Shown piece by piece: positions 18,601 through 30,494 of a stretch of DNA of 64,000 nucleotides. The position numbers and the translations under genes are program-made. The DNA comes from JAQBQH01 sp035607415 (GTDB lineage Bacteria; Myxococcota_A; Polyangia; Palsa-1104). Position 1 is the stretch's first letter, and the number at the start of each line of letters is the position of its first letter. The stretch spans positions 140,706 to 204,705 of the forward strand of contig DATNAQ010000044.1 of NCBI GenBank assembly GCA_035607415.1. The letters run 5' to 3'. The notes under the pieces are model-generated. The model was not told the origin of the DNA. It searched no databases and worked only from the letters and a program-made list of their open reading frames with translations.

Positions 18601-18840
18601 CCCATGGGCATCGTCTACGACGGCCAGGGCGACCTGTACGTCGCCGATTCGATGAACGGCGCGGTCCGGCGCATCGAGATCGCCACGCGCGCCGTCAGCA
18701 CCTTCGTCGGCGTGCTCGGCGAAAAGGGCCTGCAGCCGGGCGCGCTGCCCGCGCATCTGAATACGCCGCGCGGCCTGGCGCTCCTGCCCGACGGCGGCCT
18801 CGTCATCACCGACGAGCAGGCCGTGCTCGTCGTCCACTAG
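15655..18840 (+). CDS. NHL-repeat beta-propeller lipoprotein (paralogue of the 5265 gene)
   Basis: A 1061-residue lipoprotein: signal MIRSIGWIVAIALAAGC, tether with DDMGGDGG, an Ig-like segment (GTYTAPSTPGTFHVHAAT) and then a long run of NHL units (LYVADENAHTIRKIDLATRT, VYVADQGNFAIRRIDVASGT and others), matching the layout of the minus-strand paralogue at 5265-8483. The closing segment LALLPDGGLVITDEQAVLVV is nearly the same in both. ATG 15655 is chosen because AGAGG lies upstream and because the longer frame would begin inside the terminator at 15583-15624. The protein is expected at the cell surface; no enzymatic motif is visible. Two copies in inverted orientation flank the Cys-repeat operon. 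Confidence 0.9.
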   Translation: MIRSIGWIVAIALAAGCSSPPGSSPRDDMGGDGGVGALTIAPTTASLGFGQTQTFTANKPVTWNVVETGGGQIDGGGTYTAPSTPGTFHVHAATSDAPVQEATATVTVADRALALVAGSFGGNGTADGTAAAARFWIVRGMAYDGARYVYLTDATVVRRLDLQTNEVTTIAGAGLYDAGDADGVGAAARFSFPWGLALDGAGGLYVADENAHTIRKIDLATRTVTTVAGAAGAAGFMNAMGTAARFRNPTGLAFDAAGQRLFISDANNGCVRQYDVKTTMVTTVSSTLTQPDGLAWDGSGTLYVADAGPRQVFTIDVDAKATNVLAGAGRGFRDGPLATAHFDSIGPVALVGGAVYVGDTMGVRKIDLAGHTVTTLPVRGGTARTMSSLVGDAQGKLLVALESDSAIVRLDPTAGTTSAVAGPDAVGIGDLDGTGAAARFFDPTDLLAADGTIYVSDANNSEVRALDLGSASVTTLVGTAYRLGDADGNATVARTNYPLSIASDHAGSFYIVEPDANVVRKWDGTTLTTIAGRYGFPGVDDGIGAAARFEEPTASCVDGGVLYVVEQLDATVRKITLATGAVETLAGLGEEPGRMDGVGTAARFSTPMGIACDGAGHVYVADQGNFAIRRIDVASGTVDTVAGALGASGYVDMPGTAARFDSPGEMAYANGFLYVVDNGYSSLHVRKIQVGAPWSVSTIATSTLPQQQFYGVAVDGGGNVYVSNRRFDQAIIYKVASDGTLAPFAGSAGSAMIVDGVGAAANFNDPTGMTFDGTALWVAEDHGWVARRIDVATATVTTPFGQGGNSPQVEGTGRNAFLDRPGGLALAAGALFVADETALARVTLPAAQLSIAAGAIGYGGGMDGVGTAARLNAAGMVSDGAGTIYFTGTNSVRRYDLMTGMVDTIAGVEGTPGSADGVKDAARFNSPKGIALDGAGNAYVTDYVNDTVRKVVIATGEVTTLAGAAGMFGGADGIGDAARFDEPMGIVYDGQGDLYVADSMNGAVRRIEIATRAVSTFVGVLGEKGLQPGALPAHLNTPRGLALLPDGGLVITDEQAVLVVH

Positions 18841-18878
18841 GTTGACGGCGCCGCCGCGAGCGGTCCACCATCGAGGCG

Positions 18879-19160
18879 ATGGCACCCGCACGTTGCCCCC
18901 GCTGCGGCAGCCCGCTGGCCGACACCGCGTCGTCCTGCGCCGGCTGCGCGCGTCCGGTCACGCTCGACCTGACGGCGCGCGTGCCCAAGAAGGCCAAGCG
19001 GCCGGGGCGCAAGCTGTTCCTGCGCGACGCCGTGCTCATGCTCGGCGGCGCCGGCGGCATCGCGGCCGCCAGCGTGTCGGACAACTATTGGGTGGCCGGC
19101 GGCGTCGTCGCAGCAGCCGCGGTCATTGCCATCGCCATCCACTACATCGCGAAGGAATAG
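18879..19160 (+). CDS. Zinc-ribbon membrane protein
   Basis: A 93-residue protein. Residues 6-23 hold CPRCGSPLADTASSCAGC, a short zinc ribbon of two CxxC knuckles. A basic linker (VPKKAKRPGRK) follows and then two hydrophobic segments (about residues 46-63 and 69-88). Such ribbon-plus-TM proteins are usually small uncharacterised membrane proteins. No Shine-Dalgarno of note apart from GAGG directly before the ATG. It lies 41 bases before the DUF4342 gene on the same strand and may share its transcript. Function unknown. Confidence 0.72.
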   Translation: MAPARCPRCGSPLADTASSCAGCARPVTLDLTARVPKKAKRPGRKLFLRDAVLMLGGAGGIAAASVSDNYWVAGGVVAAAAVIAIAIHYIAKE

Positions 19161-19201
19161 ATCGCGCCCGCGGACGCGTTACCTTTGAGTCAGGAGGAGC
19201 C

Positions 19202-19507
19202 ATGGATCCGACCACCGAGCCGCCCAAGCACGCCGACAAGGGACCGTTCGAGGAGCTGAAGGTCACCGGCGAGAACCTGCTCAAGACCGTGCGCGAGCTC
19301 ATCCACGAGGGCAACGTGCGGCGCATCAGCATCCGCAACGAGCAGGGCCACACGCTGCTCGAGATCCCGCTCGCCTTCGGGCTCGTCGGCGCGCTGTTCG
19401 CGCCGGTGTGGGCCGCCGTCGGCGCCATGGCCGCGATGGCCACGGGGTTCAGCATCATCGTCGAGCGCAAGACGCCGAACGACACGCAGCCTCCGCCCGC
19501 CGCCTAG
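19202..19507 (+). CDS. DUF4342-family protein
   Basis: A 101-residue protein that matches the DUF4342 pattern: FEELKVTGENLLKTVREL (residues 16-33), IHEGNVRRISIRNEQG, then a hydrophobic LLEIPLAFGLVGALFAPVWAAVGAMAAMA (residues 52-80) and a closing IIVERK. Family members often carry a helical UBA-like start followed by a strand-rich and hydrophobic part; function is unknown. Start ATG 19202 has GGAGGAG just upstream. The hydrophobic stretch could be one or two membrane passes. The stop codon abuts a repeat arm at 19508. Confidence 0.85.
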   Translation: MDPTTEPPKHADKGPFEELKVTGENLLKTVRELIHEGNVRRISIRNEQGHTLLEIPLAFGLVGALFAPVWAAVGAMAAMATGFSIIVERKTPNDTQPPPAA

Positions 19508-19563
19508 CGCGCGCGGCGCCGCATCGCCCTCGGTGCACGCGAATTTCCGACACGGGACACCAG
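19508..19563. repeat. Solo arm of the MITE-like element
   Basis: Read on the minus strand, this 56-base segment matches the left end of the element at 30330-30494 through its whole length with only a few differences, including GAAATTCGCGTGCACCGAGG. The second inverted arm is missing here. It starts right after the DUF4342 stop codon, so the element has probably eroded or inserted partially. Confidence 0.8.
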
Positions 19564-19565
19564 AC

Positions 19566-19594
19566 CTGACGCGCGCGTAGTCGCGCGGTACAAT
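19566..19594 (+). promoter_or_regulatory. Putative sigma-70-type promoter of the GT-C/TPR gene
   Basis: CTGACG (19566-19571), a 17-base spacer and TACAAT (19589-19594). The predicted transcript start is near 19601, which is downstream of the last in-frame stop (19567) and next to a CTG codon at 19603. This leaves only a very short leader. Confidence 0.5.
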
Positions 19595-19638
19595 CGCCGC
19601 GCCTGTCCGCGCGCGCGTTCATAGCCGCCGTCGCCCTG

Positions 19639-21372
19639 GTGGCGGCGCTGGCCACGCTCCCCTACCTGCCCTCCGTCGGCCATGACTTCGTCATGGACGA
19701 CCCGTACTACATCACCAAGAACCCGGCGGTGACGCGCGGCGTGCCGCTCTCGACCTACTTCGTCGATCGCGCGACCGGCGCCAATCGCCAGGACTACCGG
19801 ACCTGGTATCGGCCCATCCGCACCGTCACCTTCCGCGCCCTCGTGGCGACCGCGGGCGTCGCGCCGCGCGCCTTCGGCCTGGCGAACCTCGCGCTCTACC
19901 TCGGGTGCATCGCCCTCGTCGCCGCGATGGCGCTGCGCCTCGCCGGCGGCGATCGGCTGGCCGCGCTCGCCGCGGCCGCGTGGTGGGCGGCGCTGCCGGT
20001 GCACGTCGAGCCGGTGTCCTACTACTCGGCGCTCGGCGATCTGCTGTCGCTCCTCTTCGAGCTGGCGGCGCTCATGGCCGCGGCGCGCGCCATCGCGCGC
20101 GCGCGGCACGCGTGGCTCTTCGGCATCGCGTCGTTCCTGCTCGCGGCGCTGGCGCTGACGACGAAGGAGATGGCCTTCACCGAGCCCGGCCTGCTCGGCC
20201 TCGGCGTGCTCGTCGCCTGGCGCCGCCTGCCGCCCGACGCCCGCCGGCGCGCCATCGTGCAGCTCGGCGCCCACGCGCTCCTCACGCTCGCGGCCTTCGA
20301 GGTGCACCGCCGCATCGTGCACGGCTTCGGGCAGGGCGCGGTCACCGCCGGCGCCCTCGGCCACGCCGTCGTGCGCGCCCCGCTCTACTTCTGGGCCTAC
20401 GTGCGCATCATCCTTTGGCCCGTCGGCCACGCCGCCGCCTACGCCGACGTGCACGGCGGCCCGCTGGCGCTCGCGCTCGCCTGGCTCGGCCTCGCCGCCG
20501 TCGCGCTGCTCACGTGGCGCGCGCGCCGCCCGTCGCTGTTCGTGGCGCTCGGCTGGTTCGTCGTCTCGCTCGCGCCCGTCTTGCACCTGGTGCCGCTGCT
20601 CTCGTACTACGCCGATCGCTTCGCGCTCGTGCCGTCGGTGGGCCTGGCGTTCGCCGTCGCCGTCGCCGTCGCGGCGCTGAAAGATCGCGCGCGCACGGCC
20701 GCGCTCGCCGTCGTCGGGCTCGCCGTCGTCGTCGGGCTCGTCGCCAGCAGCGTGCAGGCGCGCGCCTGGCGTGACGATCTCACGCTGTGGCAGGCCTCGG
20801 TCGCCGCCGAGCCGCGCGCGGCGCTCGCGCAGTCGAACCTCGGCCTGTCGCTCCTGCGCGAGCATCGCCCCGCCGAGGCGCTCGAGCACCTCACCGCCGC
20901 CGAGGCCATCGACGGCAAGAGCGCCGCCGTCCTCGTCGGCTCCGCCGCCGCCCACGACGCGCTCGGCCACGGCGCCGCCGCCGAGCGCGCGGCGCGCGAA
21001 GCCGTCGCCGCCGATCCCAACGACGCGCGCGCCCACGCCATCCTCGGCAGCCTCCTGGCCCGCCGCGGCGCGCTCGACGACGCCGCCGCCGAGGCCGGGC
21101 GCGCGCGCACGCTCAACCCCGAGCTCGCCTCCGCCTGGACGCTCTCGGCGCACCTCGACGAAGTGCGCGGCCATCCCGCCGACGCTCTCGCCGGCTGGCG
21201 CCGCGCCGCCGCGCTGGTGCCGGCCAACGCCGACTACCAGGCCGAAATCGCCCGCCTGTCGCTCGTCACCGGCGACCGCGCCGGCGCCGCCGCCGCCGCC
21301 GGCGCCTGCCTCCAGCTTCGCCCCGATCACCCGCGTTGCCGCGCCCTTGCCGCCCGCGCTGGCTCGCCGTAG
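19639..21372 (+). CDS. TMTC/GT-C-like membrane glycosyltransferase with TPR tail
   Basis: A polytopic inner-membrane protein. Near the N-terminus FVMDDPYYITKNPAV and YRPIRTVTFRAL give the acidic loop and Arg-rich segment typical of GT-C enzymes of the TMTC/O-mannosyltransferase type, followed by PVHVEPVSYYSALGDLLSLL (about residue 117) and seven to ten hydrophobic helices. Residues about 390-575 are TPR units (AALAQSNLGLSLLREHRPAEALEHL and onward). Such proteins are thought to move sugars from lipid-linked donors to exported proteins. GTG 19639 is the first conventional start, but it cuts the first helix; the frame is open back to 19570 and a CTG at 19603 right behind a promoter would give a complete helix (LSARAFIAAVALVAALATL), so the real start may be there. 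Substrate unknown. Confidence 0.82.
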   Translation: MAALATLPYLPSVGHDFVMDDPYYITKNPAVTRGVPLSTYFVDRATGANRQDYRTWYRPIRTVTFRALVATAGVAPRAFGLANLALYLGCIALVAAMALRLAGGDRLAALAAAAWWAALPVHVEPVSYYSALGDLLSLLFELAALMAAARAIARARHAWLFGIASFLLAALALTTKEMAFTEPGLLGLGVLVAWRRLPPDARRRAIVQLGAHALLTLAAFEVHRRIVHGFGQGAVTAGALGHAVVRAPLYFWAYVRIILWPVGHAAAYADVHGGPLALALAWLGLAAVALLTWRARRPSLFVALGWFVVSLAPVLHLVPLLSYYADRFALVPSVGLAFAVAVAVAALKDRARTAALAVVGLAVVVGLVASSVQARAWRDDLTLWQASVAAEPRAALAQSNLGLSLLREHRPAEALEHLTAAEAIDGKSAAVLVGSAAAHDALGHGAAAERAAREAVAADPNDARAHAILGSLLARRGALDDAAAEAGRARTLNPELASAWTLSAHLDEVRGHPADALAGWRRAAALVPANADYQAEIARLSLVTGDRAGAAAAAGACLQLRPDHPRCRALAARAGSP

Positions 21373-21386
21373 CGCCGGGCGTCTGC

Positions 21387-21392
21387 TAGAGT
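21387..21392 (+). promoter_or_regulatory. Putative -10 hexamer of the flippase-like operon
   Basis: TAGAGT, preceded by TGC, ends seven bases before the ATG at 21400. No ribosome site lies between, consistent with leaderless transcription of the operon head. Confidence 0.4.
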
Positions 21393-21399
21393 TGGACCC

Positions 21400-22392
21400 A
21401 TGTCCTCGACGGGCGGCCGCCGCATGAGCGTCGGCGCCATTGCAAAAAAGATCGCTCCCTACTTCATCGCCGCCGTGGCGCTCGGATGGGTCCTGCACTC
21501 CACCGATCGCCACAAGCTGATGGAGGCGCTGCACCACGCGCCCATCTTCGCCTTCGTCGCCTTCTCGACGGTGATCATCCTCCTCAACTGCGCCGCCGAC
21601 ACCTTCGCGATGGGCGCCGTCTTCGCCCGCTTCGGCTGCAAGGTCCCCTACAAGGATCTGTATCTCGTGCGCGCGTCGACCTACCTCCTCGCCGTCGTGA
21701 ACTACCACGTCGGCCAGGCGGCCATCGTCGGCTACCTCTACCGCGTGCGCCGCGTGCCGCTGCTCAAGGCGTCGGGCTGGATCCTGTTCATCATCGGCAT
21801 CAACGTCGGCACGCTCTTCCTGCTCGCCTCGGCGGGCGCCACGCGCGTGAGCGGCGACCTCGCCGTCTTGCGCTACATCCCGCTCGTGTGCGGCATCGGC
21901 ATCGTCGTCTACGCGGCGCTGCTGACCTTGAAGCCGCGCATCCTGGCCGAGCGCCGCATCCTGCAGCCGCTCTTCGAGATGGGCATCTCCGGCCACATCT
22001 ACGGCGTGCTCGTGCGCCTGCCGCACATCGGCGTGCTCCTGGTGTGGCACTTCTTCTCGCTGCGCATGTTCGGCGTGCCGGTGACCGTCGGCGCCGCGCT
22101 GCTCTACCTGCCGGCCTACTTCGCCGTCTCGTCGCTGCCGATCAACGTCAACGGCCTCGGCGTGGCGCAGCTGGTCGCCGTCTACTTCTTCGCGCCCTAC
22201 GCCGTCGTCGCCAGCGGCGCGGGCGACATGCACGCCGCGCAGAAGGCGGCGGTCATGGCCTACAGCCTGGCGACGTCGGGAATCTCGATCGTGCTGCAGC
22301 TCGCGCTCGGCCTCGTGTGCCTGCGCTGGGCCTCGGCGCGAGGGCTCAAGCCGCAGCCCGTCGAAGCGGTCGCAGAGGTGGCAGCAGGCTGA
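21400..22392 (+). CDS. Flippase-like (LPG synthase TM-type, UPF0104) membrane protein
   Basis: A 330-residue inner-membrane protein with about eight hydrophobic helices. The order of helices and phrases such as LGWVLHSTD near the N-terminus, NYHVGQAAIVGYLYRVRRVPLLKA (about residues 104-127) and the late SSLPINVNGLGVAQ match the lysylphosphatidylglycerol synthase transmembrane / flippase-like group, which handles lipids or isoprenoid-linked sugars. No soluble catalytic domain is fused. It heads a run of five genes whose ends overlap by one to four bases (to 26156). Why a lipid-handling protein heads a sensor operon is unclear; it might modify or supply what the sensor detects. Confidence 0.78.
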   Translation: MSSTGGRRMSVGAIAKKIAPYFIAAVALGWVLHSTDRHKLMEALHHAPIFAFVAFSTVIILLNCAADTFAMGAVFARFGCKVPYKDLYLVRASTYLLAVVNYHVGQAAIVGYLYRVRRVPLLKASGWILFIIGINVGTLFLLASAGATRVSGDLAVLRYIPLVCGIGIVVYAALLTLKPRILAERRILQPLFEMGISGHIYGVLVRLPHIGVLLVWHFFSLRMFGVPVTVGAALLYLPAYFAVSSLPINVNGLGVAQLVAVYFFAPYAVVASGAGDMHAAQKAAVMAYSLATSGISIVLQLALGLVCLRWASARGLKPQPVEAVAEVAAG

Positions 22393-22805
22393 TGGCCAGT
22401 TACGGTCAACCACGACGGCTCAACGCCGTCACCTTCGTGATGATCTTGATGGCGCTCGCCGCCGGCTACTGGGTGTGGCGCTTCTTCCCCGTCTATTTCG
22501 ACGGCTGGTCGGTCGACCACCTGTTGAAAGAGGCGGCGTCGAAGACCTACCGCCTCAACCGGCTGGACGAGCCCGAGCGCACCAAAGAGCTGACCGCGCT
22601 CGTCAACAAGACCAAGGCCGACATCGCCAAGCAGGGCAACGTCACCGATCCCGATCTGCTCGTGAACCTCGACATCGAGGGCAACAACGTCGCCGTCTCG
22701 GCCGACTACAAGGTCATCGTCACGCATCCCTACATCAACAAGACGACGACGCTGCACTTCCACAAGTCCGAGACCGCCGACATCAAGAAGGTCAACTGGG
22801 AGTGA
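22392..22805 (+). CDS. Single-TM protein of unknown function
   Basis: A 137-residue protein with one membrane helix (about residues 12-32, VTFVMILMALAAGYWVWRF) near the N-terminus and an extracytoplasmic part of about 100 residues with a helical start and a beta-rich end (VNLDIEGNNVAVSADYKVIVTHP). I do not recognise the family; it reads like small envelope proteins of the DUF4845 kind, but this is weak. ATG 22392 overlaps the stop of the flippase-like gene (TGATG), and its own stop overlaps the next start (GTGA), so it is translationally coupled on both sides. Confidence 0.75.
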   Translation: MASYGQPRRLNAVTFVMILMALAAGYWVWRFFPVYFDGWSVDHLLKEAASKTYRLNRLDEPERTKELTALVNKTKADIAKQGNVTDPDLLVNLDIEGNNVAVSADYKVIVTHPYINKTTTLHFHKSETADIKKVNWE

Positions 22806-23667
22806 CCGTGCGCGCTCTCGTCGCGCTCGCCTGCATGACCGCGGCGGCGCACGCCGAGCCGATGCAGGTCATCGTGGTCAAGCGCGCCGGCGTCATGGCC
22901 TACGAGGAAGTGGCCGAGGAGTTCGCCGAGATGTGCCGCGTGCGCGCCCGCGTCATCACGCTCGGATCGGCGTTCGACGGCGCCGTGCGCGCACCGCATT
23001 TTTCGGCCGACGATCTCGTGGTCACCGTCGGGCAGGAGGCGCTCGACGCCATCCACGGCACCAAAGCGCACGTGATCCCGACGCTCGCCTTCCACACGCC
23101 CGAGGGGCTCGTGGGGCCGCCGACCTCGCCGCATCCCGAGCTCATCCTGCGCGTCTTGGCGATGGCGCGCGGCAATCGCATCCACACCGTCGGCGTGGTC
23201 TTCGGTCCGCGCGCGGCGGTGGTGGCGGCGCAGGCGGCGCGCGCCGCCGATCGGCTCGGGTTGGCCATCGTGAGCGCGCGCGTGTCGTCGGGGCCCGAGG
23301 CGGTGCGCGCGCTGCACGCGATGTCGGAGAAGGTCGATGCGCTCTGGCTGCCGGGCGACACCGACGTCATCACGCCGCAGGTGTTCCAGTACGCGTTGCG
23401 CCTGCAGCTCGAGCGCGGCCTGGCGGTGGCGGCGGCGACGCGGCAGCAGGTGCACTCCGGCGCGCTCGTCGCCGCCGACTTCGATCCGCACTCGTCGGGG
23501 CGCATCGCCGCCGATCTGGCGAACCGCTACCTCGAGGGGCGCAGCGTCGAGAACGACACGTCGGAGCTCGACGTCTGGTCGGGCGCGCGCGTGACCGTGA
23601 ACACCCAGGTGGCGCGCCGGCTCGGCGTCGACGTGCCGGCGCTGGTGCGCCTGGGAGCGCGCTTCGA

Positions 23668-23671
<4 letters not shown>
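22802..23671 (+). CDS. Periplasmic ABC-type substrate-binding protein (ABC_sub_bind-like), no transporter nearby
   Basis: A 289-residue exported protein with a short signal (ALVALACMTAAAHA) and two alpha/beta lobes: QVIVVKRAGVMAYEEVAEEF, DDLVVTVGQEALDAI, HTVGVVFGPRAA, VDALWLPGDTDVITPQVFQYAL. This is the pattern of the ABC substrate-binding family that includes TrpX-like proteins. No permease or ATPase gene is adjacent. The next gene is a sensor kinase, so a role as ligand-binding partner of that kinase is a good inference. Two GTG starts are possible: 22802, which overlaps the previous stop (GTGA), and 22808. The stop overlaps the kinase start (ATGA). Confidence 0.82.
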
Positions 23672-25784
<2,113 letters not shown>

Positions 25785-25788
<4 letters not shown>

Positions 25789-26156
25789 CCAAGACCGTGC
25801 TGCTCGTCGAGGACAACCCGCACAACCGCAAGATCTTCAGCGGCATGCTCGGCCACGCCGGCTTCACCGTCATCGAAGCCGAGGACGGGCACAAGGCGCT
25901 CGCTGCCGTCGAGAAGACGCTGCCCGATGTGATCCTCATGGATCTGTCGATCCCCGGCGTCGACGGCTGGGAGGTGACGCGCCGCCTCAAGGCGGACGCG
26001 CGCACCAAGGCCGTGCCCATCATCGCCCTGACGGCGCACGCCATGCGCGGCGACGAGGAGCGCGCGCGCGCCGCCGGCTGCGACCACTATCTGGCCAAGC
26101 CGATCTCGCCGAAGAAGGTCGTCGAAGAGGTCCGCAAGATCCTGAAGATGGTCTGA
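25785..26156 (+). CDS. Single-domain response regulator (CheY/DivK-like)
   Basis: A 123-residue receiver domain with no output domain. The acidic pair is Glu9-Asp10 (VLLVEDNPHNRK), the phospho-acceptor is Asp53 (VILMDLSIPGVDGWE), Thr83 (IIALTAHAM) and Lys105 (YLAKPIS) complete the switch. The DNPHNRK start is typical of receivers that work with hybrid-type or membrane kinases, as in DivK-like proteins. ATG 25785 overlaps the kinase stop by four bases, so the two are stoichiometrically coupled. It is the last gene of the 21400-26156 operon and is followed by a long inverted repeat. Confidence 0.94.
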
Positions 26157-26164
26157 CGAAAAAT

Positions 26165-26262
26165 TCACAGGGAGATCAAGAGATCCCGAGCTCAGGAGAT
26201 CAAGAACACCGGGCACGTGGACCAATTATCCTGATCTCATGATCTCCTGATCTCCCTGTAAA
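26165..26262. repeat. Inverted repeat with 22-base arms
   Basis: Arms 26165-26186 and 26241-26262 are complementary apart from two positions; the shared core is ACAGGGAGATCA-GAGATC. Extra AGGAGATCA units lie inside. It sits nine bases after the CheY-like gene. It could be a MITE-like insertion or a large hairpin that stops transcription; there is no T run, so a standard intrinsic terminator is not shown. Confidence 0.8.
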
Positions 26263-26293
26263 TCCGGCCTTTACGGGCCATGGTGATCTCGGT

Positions 26294-26299
26294 TAAAAT
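26294..26299 (+). promoter_or_regulatory. Putative -10 hexamer of the FHA-cyclase gene
   Basis: TAAAAT ends nine bases before ATG 26309. A possible -35, TTTACG (26270-26275), lies 18 bases upstream. Transcription would begin within a few bases of the start codon, though GGAG also lies just before the ATG. Confidence 0.5.
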
Positions 26300-26308
26300 C
26301 TTCGGAGC

Positions 26309-27922
<1,614 letters not shown>

Positions 27923-27928
27923 TAAGCT
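27923..27928 (+). promoter_or_regulatory. Putative -10 hexamer before the 27936 gene
   Basis: TAAGCT starts right after the cyclase stop and ends seven bases before GTG 27936; there is no ribosome site. Consistent with a leaderless start, although read-through from the cyclase is also possible. Confidence 0.35.
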
Positions 27929-27935
27929 GCCCCCC

Positions 27936-28627
27936 GTGCGCCGGCTTCCCCTCCTATTAATAGGTAGCGCCCTCTTCGCCGCGTCGGTTGCGGGCGGGGG
28001 CGTGGCGCGCGCGCAGCCGCAGCTCGGGCCCGAGCTGACGGTGCCCGAGCAGGAGGTGGTCGAGCAGCACGGCGTGGCCTGGCCGCTCATGCTCGACGTG
28101 CATGCGCTCCTCGGCGTCGAGCCGCACGGCGAGCGCGGCGCGCCCATCGCCTTCGGTGCCGGCGCCGAGCTGTTGTGGCGCGCGCGCATCGGCGGCTTCG
28201 CCGAGCTGTTGTCGTCGGAGGGCACGGCGCTGATCACGCCGACGATCGGAGGCGTCAAGACGCAGGGGTTCGCCGATCGCATCAGCATTCCCTTCGGGTT
28301 GGCGGCGCGGCCGCTCGCGCGCTGGTTCGCCGATCGCCACGACTGGTGGGCGCGCCTGGTCACCGGCATCGGCGTGCAGGTCGGCATCACCGTCGAGCAT
28401 CTGCGCACCAGCGACGAGAGCAACACGACGGCGGGGTTGCACGCGGCGCTCTCGCTCGACGTGCCCATCTACGGCGGGCCCAAGCAGGGCGGCGTGACGC
28501 TGCGCCTGGCCGGCCGGCTCATGGTGACGCCGTCGACGTCGCTCGACTTCAGCGACATGATTCACACCTTCACGGTGTTCGAGCCCGCGACCGCCGGACA
28601 GCTGTTCGTCGGCCTCGCCTACTATCC

Positions 28628-28631
<4 letters not shown>
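27936..28631 (+). CDS. Predicted outer-membrane beta-barrel protein
   Basis: A 231-residue exported protein with a signal peptide (cleavage near GVARAQ). The mature part alternates hydrophobic and polar residues in strand-like stretches (GAGAELLWRARIGGFAELLS, GVTLRLAGRLMVTP) and ends in FVGLAYYP. It reads as a small barrel, but I do not recognise a family. Its stop overlaps the GTG of the hydantoinase B homologue (GTGA), so the two are coupled, an odd pairing of an envelope protein with a cytoplasmic enzyme. Confidence 0.68.
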
Positions 28632-30316
<1,685 letters not shown>

Positions 30317-30329
30317 CGCGCCGCCGGCG

Positions 30330-30494
30330 CTAGTGTCCAGTGTCAGAAATTCGCGTGCACCGAGGGCGGTGCGACGCCGCGCGCGCGAGGCGCGACGACC
30401 GCGAATACCTGAAGGTATTTAGGGGAGGAGCAACGAAGCGCCCGCGGATGTCGCGACGCCCGACTGCTAGCGAATTTCTGATACGGGACACTAG
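30330..30494. mobile_element. MITE-like element with 25-base terminal inverted repeats
   Basis: 165 bases bounded by CTAGTGTCC-[A/C]-GT-[G/A]-TCAGAAATTCGC reading inward from both ends, with two mismatches. A TA lies at each outer edge, as expected of a TA target duplication. The interior has hairpins (GCACC/GGTGC and AATACC/GGTATT) and no coding capacity. A related single arm is at 19508-19563. The right end supplies the stop codon of the porin gene. Confidence 0.85.
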
